64,000 nt of DNA, taken from positions 930,001 to 994,000 of the forward strand of contig JBQJBP010000001.1 of assembly GCA_052078155.1 (NCBI GenBank), written 5' to 3'. Below are positions 44,316-53,399 of this stretch, piece by piece. The position numbers and the translations under genes were made by a program. Position 1 is the stretch's first letter; the number at the start of each line of letters is the position of its first letter. Source of the DNA: CAXBMB01 sp052078155 (GTDB lineage Bacteria; Pseudomonadota; Alphaproteobacteria; Kiloniellales; DSM-21159). The notes under the pieces are model-generated. The model was given only the letters and a program-made list of their open reading frames with translations, was not told the origin of the DNA and made no database searches.

Positions 44316-44924
44316 ATGCCCGCAGAATTACCCCCTTTCGTTGCGCAGACAACCCGGCATCTGCCGCTTTTTCCCCTTGAGCGGTTTCTTCAGATGGCCA
44401 CCAACCGCGCTTACCTGCGGCATCGGGAAAAACTGGACAGGCTTGAGCCTTACATGAATCTCGGCTTTGCCATCAATCCAACCGATTTGGATTGGCAGGC
44501 CCTCCTCACCTTCCAGCCAGAACACACCACCCTGAAGCTCACGCGCCAACCGGAGCTGGCCGCACAGGCAGACGTTCGGGTTTCAGCACCCTTGCTGGTG
44601 TTGCTGGAGCTTCTGGAGGGCCGGAGCGATGGAGACGCTCATTTCTTCTCCCGGGATTTGCTGATTGAGGGCAATACCGAGGCGATACTGGCCCTGCGGA
44701 ACACCCTGGACAACGCGGAGGTCGATTTCCTTGCGGAAATCACAGAGATCTTCGGGCCCCTGGCTGCGCCACTGCGAAGCCTTCTGGCCAATGCCAGGCA
44801 GCGGCTCAGATCTCAGGAAACAATGCCCTCCACGCTCCTGGATTCTGCCTCTTCCCAACGTCCGACCCCGGCGCCCCCTCCCTGGCCTGGTCAGGATGAG
44901 AATCAGGGCCTTTACCCGTCCTGA
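44316..44924 (+). CDS. ubiT: SCP2-domain ubiquinone biosynthesis accessory factor UbiT
   Basis: A 202-residue protein with a sterol-carrier-protein-2-like domain (about residues 45-165, containing NLGFAINPTDLDWQALLTFQ and RDLLIEGNTEAILALRNTLD). UbiT binds ubiquinone intermediates and works with UbiU and UbiV in hydroxylation of the ring without oxygen. The N-terminus (LPLFPLERFLQMATNRAYL) and the two following peptidase-U32-type genes make the assignment firm. The C-terminal 35 residues are Pro/Ser-rich and look disordered. It starts a rightward ubiT-ubiU-ubiV operon with an FNR-type box upstream. Confidence 0.88.
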   Translation: MPAELPPFVAQTTRHLPLFPLERFLQMATNRAYLRHREKLDRLEPYMNLGFAINPTDLDWQALLTFQPEHTTLKLTRQPELAAQADVRVSAPLLVLLELLEGRSDGDAHFFSRDLLIEGNTEAILALRNTLDNAEVDFLAEITEIFGPLAAPLRSLLANARQRLRSQETMPSTLLDSASSQRPTPAPPPWPGQDENQGLYPS

Positions 44925-44979
44925 AGCCCTCTCCCCTTTGCGCCTCCAGTAACACAGCTGCACCGAAAGATCTGACATC

Positions 44980-45957
44980 ATGGAACTTGTTTGCCCCGCA
45001 GGCACCCCTGCAGCGCTCCGTACTGCCGTCCTGGCCGGGGCTGATGCCATCTATTGCGGGTTCCGCAATGAAACCAACGCGCGCAACTTTCCGGGACTGA
45101 ACTTCTCTGAACAGGAACTGACCGACAGCATCGCCTTCGCCCATGACGAAGGCGCGAAAGTTCTGGTGGCTCTCAACACCTTCGCGCAGGCTGGAAAAAC
45201 TGATCTTTGGAAACGCTCAGCAGATGCTGCGGTCGAGGCCGGAGCAGACGCCCTAATTCTGGCGGACCTGGGACTGCTCGATTACTGTCAGGATACGCAC
45301 CCGTCTGTCCGTCGCCACCTGTCTGTGCAGGCTGCAGCCGCCAACGCCGACTCCATTGCCTACTACCAGCGTGAGTTTGGCATCAGGCGCGTGGTATTGC
45401 CCCGGGTTCTTACCGTGCCGGAAATCATGGCCATCAACAAAGAAACGGACTGCGAGACGGAAGTCTTTGTCTTTGGCGGTCTCTGCGTGATGGCAGAGGG
45501 GCGTTGTTCCCTTTCCTCCTACTGCACCGGCAAGTCTCCAAACATGAACGGTGTTTGCTCGCCCCCGTCTCACGTCAGATACGAAGAGCGGGACGGCAAG
45601 CTGCACTCCCTGCTCGGCGACATCACCATCAACCAGTTCGACGTTGACGAACCGGCAGCCTACCCGACCCTTTGCAAAGGCAGGTTTCAGGCAGAGGGAC
45701 GCACATTTCACATCTTTGAAGATCCCGTATCCCTCAACGCGGCGCAACTCTTGCCGCAGCTGAAAGCTGCCGGAGTCACCGCGCTGAAAATTGAGGGACG
45801 CCAGAGAGGCAAGGCCTACATGGCTCAGGTGGTTCAATCCTTTCGTAGTGCTCTGGATGCACTCGAAGAAGGACGAACAGAAGACCTCAACGACCTGCTG
45901 CCCCTGATGGAAGGGCAAAAGGGTACCGGTGGCGCCTACCGGAAAACCTGGCGCTGA
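44980..45957 (+). CDS. ubiU: O2-independent ubiquinone hydroxylase subunit UbiU
   Basis: A 325-residue peptidase-U32-family protein that, with UbiV, hydroxylates the ubiquinone ring without molecular oxygen, using prephenate as the oxygen donor in Escherichia coli. The four cysteines expected to hold its [4Fe-4S] cluster are at residues 169, 176, 193 and 232, within LCVMAEGRCSLSS, NGVCSPP and TLCKGRF. To my knowledge these are the same positions as in E. coli UbiU. Start and length fit the family. It lies 55 bp after ubiT and 41 bp before ubiV. Confidence 0.93.
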   Translation: MELVCPAGTPAALRTAVLAGADAIYCGFRNETNARNFPGLNFSEQELTDSIAFAHDEGAKVLVALNTFAQAGKTDLWKRSADAAVEAGADALILADLGLLDYCQDTHPSVRRHLSVQAAAANADSIAYYQREFGIRRVVLPRVLTVPEIMAINKETDCETEVFVFGGLCVMAEGRCSLSSYCTGKSPNMNGVCSPPSHVRYEERDGKLHSLLGDITINQFDVDEPAAYPTLCKGRFQAEGRTFHIFEDPVSLNAAQLLPQLKAAGVTALKIEGRQRGKAYMAQVVQSFRSALDALEEGRTEDLNDLLPLMEGQKGTGGAYRKTWR

Positions 45958-45998
45958 GCCCAGCGAAAAGACATCAACCGACAGCGAAAGCCCCCACC

Positions 45999-46907
45999 AT
46001 GAGCCCAGATCCGGAACTCACACTCGGTCCTGTCCTGTTCAACTGGAGCAGTGAACAGCTGCGGGATTTTTACTTCCAGATTGCTGATGAAACCGACGTT
46101 TCCCGGGTATATCTGGGAGAAGTTGTCTGTTCAAAGCGTCTGCCTTTCCGGCAGGAGTTTCTGCCGGTAGTGATTGAACGTCTCACCGCGGCTGGCAAGC
46201 AGGTCGTTTTGTCTTCTCTTGCCTTGGTGACGAACAAGAGTGAACGCCGTGCCCTTGCTGACCTCTGTACTCAGGATGACCATGAGGTCGAGGTAAACGA
46301 TCTGACCGCTCAGTATCATCTGAACGGCAAGCGCCATGTGCTGGGCCCCTATCTCAACATCTACAACGAAGACTGCCTGGCCAGCCTGGTAAAGCGCGGC
46401 GCATACCGTCTGGTGATCCCCCCGGAACTGCCGGCTGACAAACTGGCCGGGATCATCCAGGCGAAACCGGAATGTGAGATAGAAGTCCAGGTTTTCGGGC
46501 GGTTGCCTTTGGCTCTCTCCGCCCGCTGTTATCACGCCCGAATCCATGGACTGACCAAGGATTCCTGCCGGTTTGTCTGCGAAAAAGACCCCGATGGCCT
46601 GCTGGTCAAAACCATGACAGATCAGGATTTCCTGGCCGTCAACGGGATCCAGACCCTGTCAGACAAGTACCAGAACCTCATGCCGGATCTACCGGTACTC
46701 AATGCCCTGGGGGTCAGGGCCTTCCGCCTGTCACCCCATAGCCGGAACATGCCGGAAGTCATTCAGGTCTTTGCTGACCTGATGGCAGGTCGCTACGCGG
46801 CTGAAGAAGCAGAGGCAAAAATCACGGCTTTCTACCCTGAAGCCGTCTATGCCAACGGATACATGCACGGTCTCCCCGGCATGGAAAGGGTACAGGGCGC
46901 CATCTGA
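45999..46907 (+). CDS. ubiV: O2-independent ubiquinone hydroxylase subunit UbiV
   Basis: A 302-residue peptidase-U32-family partner of UbiU. It has candidate iron-sulfur ligands at Cys 44, Cys 177, Cys 190 and Cys 194 (LSARCYHARIHGLTKDSCRF then VCEKDPDG); the 13- and 4-residue spacings match UbiV of other bacteria. Together with UbiT and UbiU it allows ubiquinone synthesis under anoxia or low oxygen, for example for anaerobic respiration. It ends the operon; a short hairpin without a T-run follows (46907-46923), and the next gene is convergent. Confidence 0.92.
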   Translation: MSPDPELTLGPVLFNWSSEQLRDFYFQIADETDVSRVYLGEVVCSKRLPFRQEFLPVVIERLTAAGKQVVLSSLALVTNKSERRALADLCTQDDHEVEVNDLTAQYHLNGKRHVLGPYLNIYNEDCLASLVKRGAYRLVIPPELPADKLAGIIQAKPECEIEVQVFGRLPLALSARCYHARIHGLTKDSCRFVCEKDPDGLLVKTMTDQDFLAVNGIQTLSDKYQNLMPDLPVLNALGVRAFRLSPHSRNMPEVIQVFADLMAGRYAAEEAEAKITAFYPEAVYANGYMHGLPGMERVQGAI

Positions 46908-46955
46908 GAAGATGGTCTTCTCAGCTGCTGTCAGGCCATATTGAATCCCGGGCAG

Positions 46956-49900
46956 TTAGTTGATGGCGCTTAGGGGTGTGTTGGTTAGTTTTTCCCGGTA
47001 GTTGGCCATGAAGGCCTGCACCCGTTCGATTTTTGCCAGTTCACCGGTGATGGAAGTGCCGCCGGTGACGGCCCCCTGCCCGGCCAGCAAGGTAAAGGCG
47101 TCTGCGTTGGGTCCCTGCAGCATTGCAGGACCATAGAGGCCAGCCAGCTCTTTGAGCGCCTTTTCATGGCCGGCCAAAGTCAGAGCGACCGAAAGGTTGA
47201 TCACCTGAGCTGATACGGACTTTGTAAGTGTCCCCCCGTCTTCAGCAGGCGGCGGCGGCAGCGTTGCAGCCAGGGCCTGGGCTGCCTGATCCCATTGGCT
47301 GTTCCGCCAGTAAATTTCAGACTTCAGCTGGAAGGCAGCGCGGCTTTGATCATCAGCCAGCATGGCCAGGGCCCGGCGGTTCTGCCCCAGATCAGCCAGG
47401 GCCCGCACGGCCAGATGCTTGCGTTCCTGAGCCAGCCGAACCGGGATATTGGCAACCCGGCTGTCTTCCAGAGCATCCAGTGCTTCCTGCGGTTTACGAT
47501 CCAGGAGGCGGACCACCGCCAGGCGGGCCCCAACCCGGGCTTTTTCTTCCCCGATCAGGCGAAACTCAATCTGATGTTCCAGCAAACTGGCCGCGCGGCC
47601 CAGCAGATCCACATCCACCAGTCGGTCTGCAATGTTTGCAATCAGATCATCCCCGTCTTTGCCCGGCGGCGTTAACTCACGGAACTCCTCATAAAGCGAC
47701 AGCGCTGCCAGAGGTGCCATGGTCTTGGCTTTTTCTTCGATGAAGAGCCGTTCAAACTCCCGGCTCATGCGCTGTGCAGCCTGTTCTGACGAAGCCCGTC
47801 CGGGGAAATAAGTCGCAGAGCGGCGCAGAGCATGCAGGCTCTCGCGGTACTTCTTTTCTTCCGAATAGAGGTTCGCCAGACGAGTCAGAAGCGCGAACTC
47901 AAAATCATCGCCACGCCAGGCAAAGCGCAGTTGCTCCAGCTTTTCGATGGCATCCTTGGCAGACAGTTCGTTGGCTTCAATATCGCTGTCGATCAGAGCC
48001 AGGCGTGCACGTGCAGACGCCCCGCCGGCATTGCGGCCAGCCACGGCTGTCCAGGCTTCCTTGGCCGCATCTTTTTCGCCCTTGGCATAGTCCAACTGCC
48101 CCAGAAGGAAGGCGCGCTTTGCTTTCTCCAGCCGGGTCACATAGTCCTTTTTGTCTTCATTCAGCAGCCGTTCGGCCTCTTCAAGAGACCCGACTGTAAT
48201 CTGAGCGTCCGCCGTCAGAAGGCGCAGTTTTTGTCGAATGGGCCGTGGGTAGCTTTTAAACAGAGCTTCGGTCGCTGCCAGTTTTGGCGCGGCCACATCC
48301 CATTCCTGCGCGGAGGCAGCCAGTACCCCCCGCCAGAGGTCAGCTTCAATCTCTCCGGCAAACACCGGGCGTTCCAGCAAGTCACGGGCTTTGACGTAAT
48401 CACCGGTCATGATGCGCGAAGCGGCTTCCATCAGCACCACCTGCGGATCGCCATAAAGCTCCGGATTTTCTTTTTTCACCAGCGCAAGAACGCCCAAGGT
48501 TTCACTGGACAGTCCATGGGCGAAATAGAACTGAGCCAGTTTTATACGCGACAGGCCTTTTTGCTGCCGGTCGGCCTGGACCACCGCCATCTGCAGTTCC
48601 TGGCGCAGGCGGTTGAAGTCCTTCTTGGGACCAACACGCCAGGTGTCCAGATCAAACAGGCGACGTCCCACAGGCAGTTTGACGTCAACAGGCTGATTGG
48701 TGGTGCTGGTCAGTCCCTCAGACAAAGCCAGGGTCAGGCCATTGCGGCCAATCACTTCCACCCCGCCCTTGACCACGGACACATCGATGTCATCCGTATG
48801 GCGCTGCATGGCCAAGCCCTGCGCGGTCGGCAGCACGGAAAACTCCGGGAACTCCCGCCCGTTCATGATGACCTGACCGGGGCGCATTAAGGGCACCAGC
48901 ATCAACTCTTCACCCGTTGACGGGTCCGGCAGCGAGATGACTTTGTGGGCGCCCACGACATCGAAAATCACGCGCTTTCCGGAACTGTCCGGGAACACCT
49001 TGATTTCCTTGCTCTGCTGTATCGGACGGGAGCGGAGGTCGAGAATCCAGCTGTCCCCTTCCCGCTTCACCAACGGCTCAATGAAACCGGAAACCGGAAA
49101 ACGAAACACAGTGCCACTGGCGGTGTCGCGGCGACGCAGTTCCGCCAGTTCAACCGTTTCTCTCTTAACCTTACTCTCAGCCCCTCTTGGTGCCTTGCGA
49201 TCAAAGGCCAGTACGATTTCCCGGCCGCGTTTGAGCAGAGAGAGGCCTACGGGGGCGTCCCAGGCGAAGGTTATGACCAGTGGATCTGGCCAGGGCGCAA
49301 TCCGCCCGGGAACCGGTGCCAGATTGGGCGCATCGGATTCCCGATCTGCAGTGATGACCAGCCCGGCAGACCCGGTAACGCTGCCCAGACTGGGCAAGGA
49401 TCCACGGCGGGCCTCTTCCTGATCCACCTCGATCTTAACGCCGCTTTTTTTGCCCAGGTTCGCAACCTTCTCCAGGTCACGGCGCAGTTCTTCTGCGACC
49501 GCTTCCGCCGGTGTCAGGGGCTGCAAACCACCTTCCGGCAGTTCAGGGCGCGGATCTTCATCAGGCAGCATCAAAGGCGTGGGGGCGCTAGCCTGAGGCG
49601 ATTTGGGCTGGCTTTCCGGCTTCTTTGCTACCTGTGCCTTGGCCGGTGGCTCATCAGGTTCCACCACCAGCCGCTTGGGCTCAGCCTCTGGCTCCGGCTT
49701 GGCTTCCTTTTTAGGTGTAGGGGCAGGTTTAACGTCTTCTTCAGCAGAACGACGCACCAGATCCGCAGAAAAGACATCGATGACAACCTTGGATCCGGCC
49801 GTAAAGCCCTTCACCTGGCTGTCGATGGGCACCCGCAAGGTGACAATGACACCAGGGTCACTCACCTGACTGCGGGCCGCCGTCATGCGTTTGGGTTTTT

Positions 49901-50618
49901 CCCGCTCAATGTCTTTCAGATCAATCCGACCCGGGCGATCAAACAGGACCTCGACCTCATCCCCCTTACGGATCAGGCGGTATCCAACAGCCTGAGGCCA
50001 GTCAAAGACAATACGGTCAAAGTCGGGATGTTCACCCAGACGGGCTTTGATGACAGGCAGGTTACTGGTGTCCTGCTCTCCACCGGCCGCTCCCGAAGGG
50101 GCCACAGTCCCTGCTGATGCCTGGGCCTGCGACGCCGTTGCCTGACCTGAAGGGGCTGCTGTCGGTTTAGGCGCGCTACCATCAGGTTTGGCCGAAGACT
50201 CTGCCTGATCCTTTTCTGCAGTCTGGCTCTGCGGGGGCGCCGTTTTTTCCGGCGCGGCAGCAGGCGCTGTTCCCTTGCTCAGATCCACCACCACTTTCGT
50301 GCCAATGGTGAAGGTCTTGGCCCCTGAGATGCCCTTGGCTTTGAAGGTCACAACCTTCCCGTCCGCAGAGACAACCGGGTCGGACAGGTTGGCAAAAAGC
50401 CGCCGCAAGGCATCACTGAAATCGTAATCACCAGCCTGATTGAAGGTCACAATGACCTTATCGCCCTGAACCTCAGCCTGAAAGGTCGTGGGGCTCGCCC
50501 AATCAAACACCATCCGGGCAAAATCGCTGTGCTGGCCACCGCGCACGGTGACCTTATCAGCGGCGAAGGCCACTGATGCCAACAGAAAAGAAAACAGGAT
50601 GGACAGGAGATAACGCAT
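46956..50618 (-). CDS. Large exported AMIN-like/TPR protein in the motility block
   Basis: A 1220-residue protein with a signal peptide (LLSILFSFLLASVAFAADKV, cut near residue 20), so periplasmic. The N-terminal half has three related beta modules, each with a hydrophobic strand like FARMVFDWASPTTFQAEVQG, FDRIVFDWPQAVGYRLIRKG or LVITFAWDAPVGLSLLKRGR (about residues 20-115, 190-285 and 430-530), separated by Pro/Lys/Glu-rich linkers. The modules resemble AMIN-type domains. The C-terminal half (about 690-1210) is made of TPR-like helical repeats. It lies 5 bp after a MotB-like gene and is probably part of the same operon. Homologues near motB occur in related alphaproteobacteria; a role at the motor or cell wall is inference. 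Confidence 0.8.
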   Translation of the reverse strand: MRYLLSILFSFLLASVAFAADKVTVRGGQHSDFARMVFDWASPTTFQAEVQGDKVIVTFNQAGDYDFSDALRRLFANLSDPVVSADGKVVTFKAKGISGAKTFTIGTKVVVDLSKGTAPAAAPEKTAPPQSQTAEKDQAESSAKPDGSAPKPTAAPSGQATASQAQASAGTVAPSGAAGGEQDTSNLPVIKARLGEHPDFDRIVFDWPQAVGYRLIRKGDEVEVLFDRPGRIDLKDIEREKPKRMTAARSQVSDPGVIVTLRVPIDSQVKGFTAGSKVVIDVFSADLVRRSAEEDVKPAPTPKKEAKPEPEAEPKRLVVEPDEPPAKAQVAKKPESQPKSPQASAPTPLMLPDEDPRPELPEGGLQPLTPAEAVAEELRRDLEKVANLGKKSGVKIEVDQEEARRGSLPSLGSVTGSAGLVITADRESDAPNLAPVPGRIAPWPDPLVITFAWDAPVGLSLLKRGREIVLAFDRKAPRGAESKVKRETVELAELRRRDTASGTVFRFPVSGFIEPLVKREGDSWILDLRSRPIQQSKEIKVFPDSSGKRVIFDVVGAHKVISLPDPSTGEELMLVPLMRPGQVIMNGREFPEFSVLPTAQGLAMQRHTDDIDVSVVKGGVEVIGRNGLTLALSEGLTSTTNQPVDVKLPVGRRLFDLDTWRVGPKKDFNRLRQELQMAVVQADRQQKGLSRIKLAQFYFAHGLSSETLGVLALVKKENPELYGDPQVVLMEAASRIMTGDYVKARDLLERPVFAGEIEADLWRGVLAASAQEWDVAAPKLAATEALFKSYPRPIRQKLRLLTADAQITVGSLEEAERLLNEDKKDYVTRLEKAKRAFLLGQLDYAKGEKDAAKEAWTAVAGRNAGGASARARLALIDSDIEANELSAKDAIEKLEQLRFAWRGDDFEFALLTRLANLYSEEKKYRESLHALRRSATYFPGRASSEQAAQRMSREFERLFIEEKAKTMAPLAALSLYEEFRELTPPGKDGDDLIANIADRLVDVDLLGRAASLLEHQIEFRLIGEEKARVGARLAVVRLLDRKPQEALDALEDSRVANIPVRLAQERKHLAVRALADLGQNRRALAMLADDQSRAAFQLKSEIYWRNSQWDQAAQALAATLPPPPAEDGGTLTKSVSAQVINLSVALTLAGHEKALKELAGLYGPAMLQGPNADAFTLLAGQGAVTGGTSITGELAKIERVQAFMANYREKLTNTPLSAIN

Positions 50619-50623
50619 AAAAA

Positions 50624-51406
50624 TCAGTTACTCGTCGGGTTACTGGCAGTTTCGTGAATGACAATGTCGGTGCGTCTGGCCAACGCAAGCTTCCGGGCCT
50701 GTCCCATGGTGTCAGACAGCTCCGAATAGCGGCTTTCCCCATAGCCACGCACAATGATCTGATCTTCGTAGCCGGAGCGGCGCAGTACTTCTGCCACCAC
50801 CGATGCCCTGATCAGGGAGAGTTCCCAGTTTGACGGCAAATCGCCCCCAACAGGGGTTGGGTCGGCATGGCCGGTTACCTCGACCCGGTTGTTGAAGTTG
50901 GCGATCAGTCCGCCCAGCGCATAGACCGCCTCCGCAGCTTCCGGATTGGGGGCGAAAGCCCCGGGGGCAAACAGCAGGTTTCCGGGAAGGGAAATGATCA
51001 CCCGGTCGCTTTCCTGCCGCAGTTCTGCTTCAGCCAGAGCCTTGTTCTTGGAGAGCTGTCCCTGCAGCAGACTGGAGAGGTAATCCAGGTCAATGCCAGG
51101 CTGAACCGCCGTGGGCATCAGGTCCATCTTGAACTGAGTAGAGCGTTTGTCAAAAACCGATAGCGCGTTCAGCTGATCCGACAGGCTGCGGGTCAGCTGC
51201 TGCCAAACCTGTTCTTCCACCTTCATCATCGAAAACAGCAGAACAAAGAAGGTCAGCATCAGGGCCACCAGATCGGTGAAGGTGACCATCCAGGCCTGCG
51301 GATTTGTCTTTGTGGCCACACTGCCTTCTATCTCAGCCTTAAAGGACTGATTGGTCAGAGGGGTCGCGGGCGTGCGAACCGCGTCTTTTTGCGGAGGTTT
51401 CGACAT
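50624..51406 (-). CDS. MotB/PomB-like flagellar stator protein
   Basis: A 260-residue protein with one N-terminal membrane helix (residues about 39-62) containing WMVTFTDLVALMLTFFVLLF. The Asp sits where MotB/PomB carries the ion-binding residue, and the W-x-x-TF-D-L pattern is closer to PomB, the sodium-type stator. A linker and a C-terminal OmpA-like peptidoglycan-binding domain follow (VEVTGHADPTP, SLIRASVVAEVLRRSGYEDQ). It should anchor the stator to the cell wall. No MotA/PomA partner is in the window. Genes on both sides are 5 bp away, showing a tight operon with the other MotB-like gene and the large TPR protein. Confidence 0.85.
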   Translation of the reverse strand: MSKPPQKDAVRTPATPLTNQSFKAEIEGSVATKTNPQAWMVTFTDLVALMLTFFVLLFSMMKVEEQVWQQLTRSLSDQLNALSVFDKRSTQFKMDLMPTAVQPGIDLDYLSSLLQGQLSKNKALAEAELRQESDRVIISLPGNLLFAPGAFAPNPEAAEAVYALGGLIANFNNRVEVTGHADPTPVGGDLPSNWELSLIRASVVAEVLRRSGYEDQIIVRGYGESRYSELSDTMGQARKLALARRTDIVIHETASNPTSN

Positions 51407-51411
51407 GGCCG

Positions 51412-52098
51412 TTACTGCACCCCCGGTTTGATGTCAAAAGTCGGACGGGGCTCTTCATAGATGCGCAGGATTGTGCGGATGGTTCCCGGCTTGCTGGGCA
51501 GCAGACCAGCACTCAACTGCTCTGCAGGCAGTCCTCTCAAAACCATCTGTCGAACCAGAACACCGGCCTGCATGACCGAGGTTCGCAATTCACTTTCCGG
51601 GCTGAGGTTGGAGTAATCGGGGTCGGAAAATCCGCTTAGGATTTCCACCTGAACATTGAGACCCTTGAAGCGCCTATCGTTCAGCAGACGCACAAAACGG
51701 TCCAGCAGCAAGGCCGGACCGGCTCTCAGTTCCGATCCATTGAAAAAGTAGCTGTCAGCGGGAACATCCATGCGCAGCTCCCCGCCCCCGACATCCATCT
51801 GTTGGGCTGCTGCCGGAAAGGTGGAGCTGAAAAGATTGCCGGTGTCATTCAGCAAGAAGGTGCTGGCATCCAGATCACCCAGAGTTCCGGACTGGTTGCC
51901 GAATTTCCGATTGGCGGCAATTTCGCCATCGAAGGTATCGCTGACACTGGCCAGAACCGCCAGGACCCGGTCTTCCTCATAGGTCGCCAAAGCCGTCAGC
52001 AGAATAAAGAAGGCCAGCAGGATCAGGTTCAGAGATAACAGGGCAACGACGTTGGGATCCCCGTCACTCTTTGATTTCTCTTCTGCTTGAGGAACCAT
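51412..52098 (-). CDS. MotB-like membrane protein lacking the channel aspartate
   Basis: A 228-residue protein with the MotB layout: short N-terminus, one membrane helix (VVALLSLNLILLAFFILLTA) and a periplasmic domain that has OmpA-like features (LNVQVEILSGFSDPDYSNLS then SELRTSVMQAGVLVRQMVLR). In the membrane helix there is Asn and Leu where the stator family has the ion-binding Asp, so it cannot carry ions in the usual way. It may be a structural partner of the MotB/PomB-like protein encoded 5 bp downstream, perhaps in a mixed dimer, or a regulatory paralogue. This is inference. Confidence 0.7.
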   Translation of the reverse strand: MVPQAEEKSKSDGDPNVVALLSLNLILLAFFILLTALATYEEDRVLAVLASVSDTFDGEIAANRKFGNQSGTLGDLDASTFLLNDTGNLFSSTFPAAAQQMDVGGGELRMDVPADSYFFNGSELRAGPALLLDRFVRLLNDRRFKGLNVQVEILSGFSDPDYSNLSPESELRTSVMQAGVLVRQMVLRGLPAEQLSAGLLPSKPGTIRTILRIYEEPRPTFDIKPGVQ

Positions 52099-52335
52099 CT
52101 GTACCCTCTTGGAGACAACGATCAGTCAAGTGGTTGAAAGTGCCCGCTTCAGACCCGGTCTATTGACCAACTGCCAACGTCGACCGCAACAGTGAGGCAC
52201 TGCAACCCTGGTTCAGCAGCCACAGAACCAGGCACTCAATCCGCTTGGTTCCTTGTTGGCTCAATCTTCTCTTGCCTGAAAAACAACGGCGGCTGTCTTT
52301 AGCTAATTGCCTGAAAGACAACCCTAAACCCGCCA

Positions 52336-52998
52336 TCAATCAAAGGACGCAAGAAGTTTGTCGATGTCATCCTGACTGATTGCGTCCCCGTCCATCTGAG
52401 GTCCGTTCATCAGGTCCTCATCTGTCTTGGGCGCGTCATCGGCGGGGCTCGCTGCCGGCCGATGATCACCAAGGTTTTGCGATTCATGTCCAAACGCGGA
52501 CAGGAGTGCGTGCACCTTGGTTTCGATATGTTGCAAAGCCATCACGACTTTTGAGATGCGCTGACCGGTGATGTCCTGAAAACCACAGGATTCATAAACC
52601 TTGGTCACGGCATCCACGACCTTCTGCTGAGCTTCCCCTTCCAGGGTATCCGCCACAGCTTCGATCTCTTCCACCGCTTCCATAATGGAGTTGGTGGCTT
52701 GTTCAGTCGCCCCGACGATGGCTTCCAGTTCTTCACCCGCCACTGGCAGGTGCTGCGCCGTAATTTCGTCCGGCCGCAAAGAAGCAATCTCAGCCCTGGC
52801 GGACTGAATGTACTCCGCCAGGTCTTCGATTTCGCTGTAAAGCTTGAGATTGACTGAAGACAGGTCGCCTTGAGCTGATTTCATGATGCTCTCAACGGCT
52901 TCGATCAAGTCATTGGGATCAAGGTTCTCATGCCGCTTGACCAACTGGTTCAGTCGATCCTCCAGATCCCCATGTCCCGTGTCTGTTTGCGTTGACAT
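52336..52998 (-). CDS. cheZ: Chemotaxis protein phosphatase CheZ
   Basis: Dephosphorylates CheY-P to end the motor signal. The 220-residue protein is largely a long helical hairpin. The catalytic motif FQDITGQ contains Asp 142 and Gln 146, corresponding to Asp 143 and Gln 147 of E. coli CheZ. The C-terminus ends with SQDDIDKLLASFD, similar to the peptide by which CheZ grips CheY; the acidic linker before it is typical. It follows cheY by 11 bp. CheZ is present in only some alphaproteobacteria. Confidence 0.93.
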   Translation of the reverse strand: MSTQTDTGHGDLEDRLNQLVKRHENLDPNDLIEAVESIMKSAQGDLSSVNLKLYSEIEDLAEYIQSARAEIASLRPDEITAQHLPVAGEELEAIVGATEQATNSIMEAVEEIEAVADTLEGEAQQKVVDAVTKVYESCGFQDITGQRISKVVMALQHIETKVHALLSAFGHESQNLGDHRPAASPADDAPKTDEDLMNGPQMDGDAISQDDIDKLLASFD

Positions 52999-53009
52999 GG
53001 TTCAGATCC

Positions 53010-53399
53010 TTAGAAGGCGCCCAGGACTGCCGTGAGCTTGTTTTTGAGGGTCGCAGCGTTGAACGGCTTGACGATGTAGTTGGTTACACCGGCCTGCTTT
53101 GCCGCGATGACGTTTTCGGTCTTGCTCTCTGCCGTGATCATCACAAAGGGCAGAGACTGCAGTTTGCCGTCGGCACGCACTTCCTTGAGAAGCTGAAGAC
53201 CGCTCATGGGTTCCATGTTCCAGTCGGAAATCACCAGGCTGTAAGGCTTGTCCCGCAGTTTCTGCAGAGCCATGGCGCCGTCCGTTGCCTCATCGACATT
53301 GTCGAATCCCAACTGCTTGAGCAGGTTACGGATGATCCGGAGCATGGTTTTGTAATCATCCACGATCAGGATTGGCATATTCATATCGACGCTAGACAT
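53010..53399 (-). CDS. cheY: Chemotaxis response regulator CheY
   Basis: A 129-residue single receiver domain that, when phosphorylated by CheA, binds the flagellar switch. The key residues are intact: Asp 14 and Asp 15 (acidic pocket), the phosphorylated Asp 59 in LVISDWNMEPMSGLQLL, Thr 89 and Lys 111 (IVKPF). GGAG lies about eight bases upstream of the ATG. It is the first gene of a leftward cheY-cheZ unit with a CtrA-like box 78 bp upstream. No CheA, CheW or receptor gene is in the window. Confidence 0.95.
   Translation of the reverse strand: MSSVDMNMPILIVDDYKTMLRIIRNLLKQLGFDNVDEATDGAMALQKLRDKPYSLVISDWNMEPMSGLQLLKEVRADGKLQSLPFVMITAESKTENVIAAKQAGVTNYIVKPFNAATLKNKLTAVLGAF

Noticed and set aside
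46907..46923. Hairpin GAGAAGA-TGG-TCTTCTC after ubiV
   Set aside because: Perfect stem but no T-run on either strand; I do not call it a terminator.
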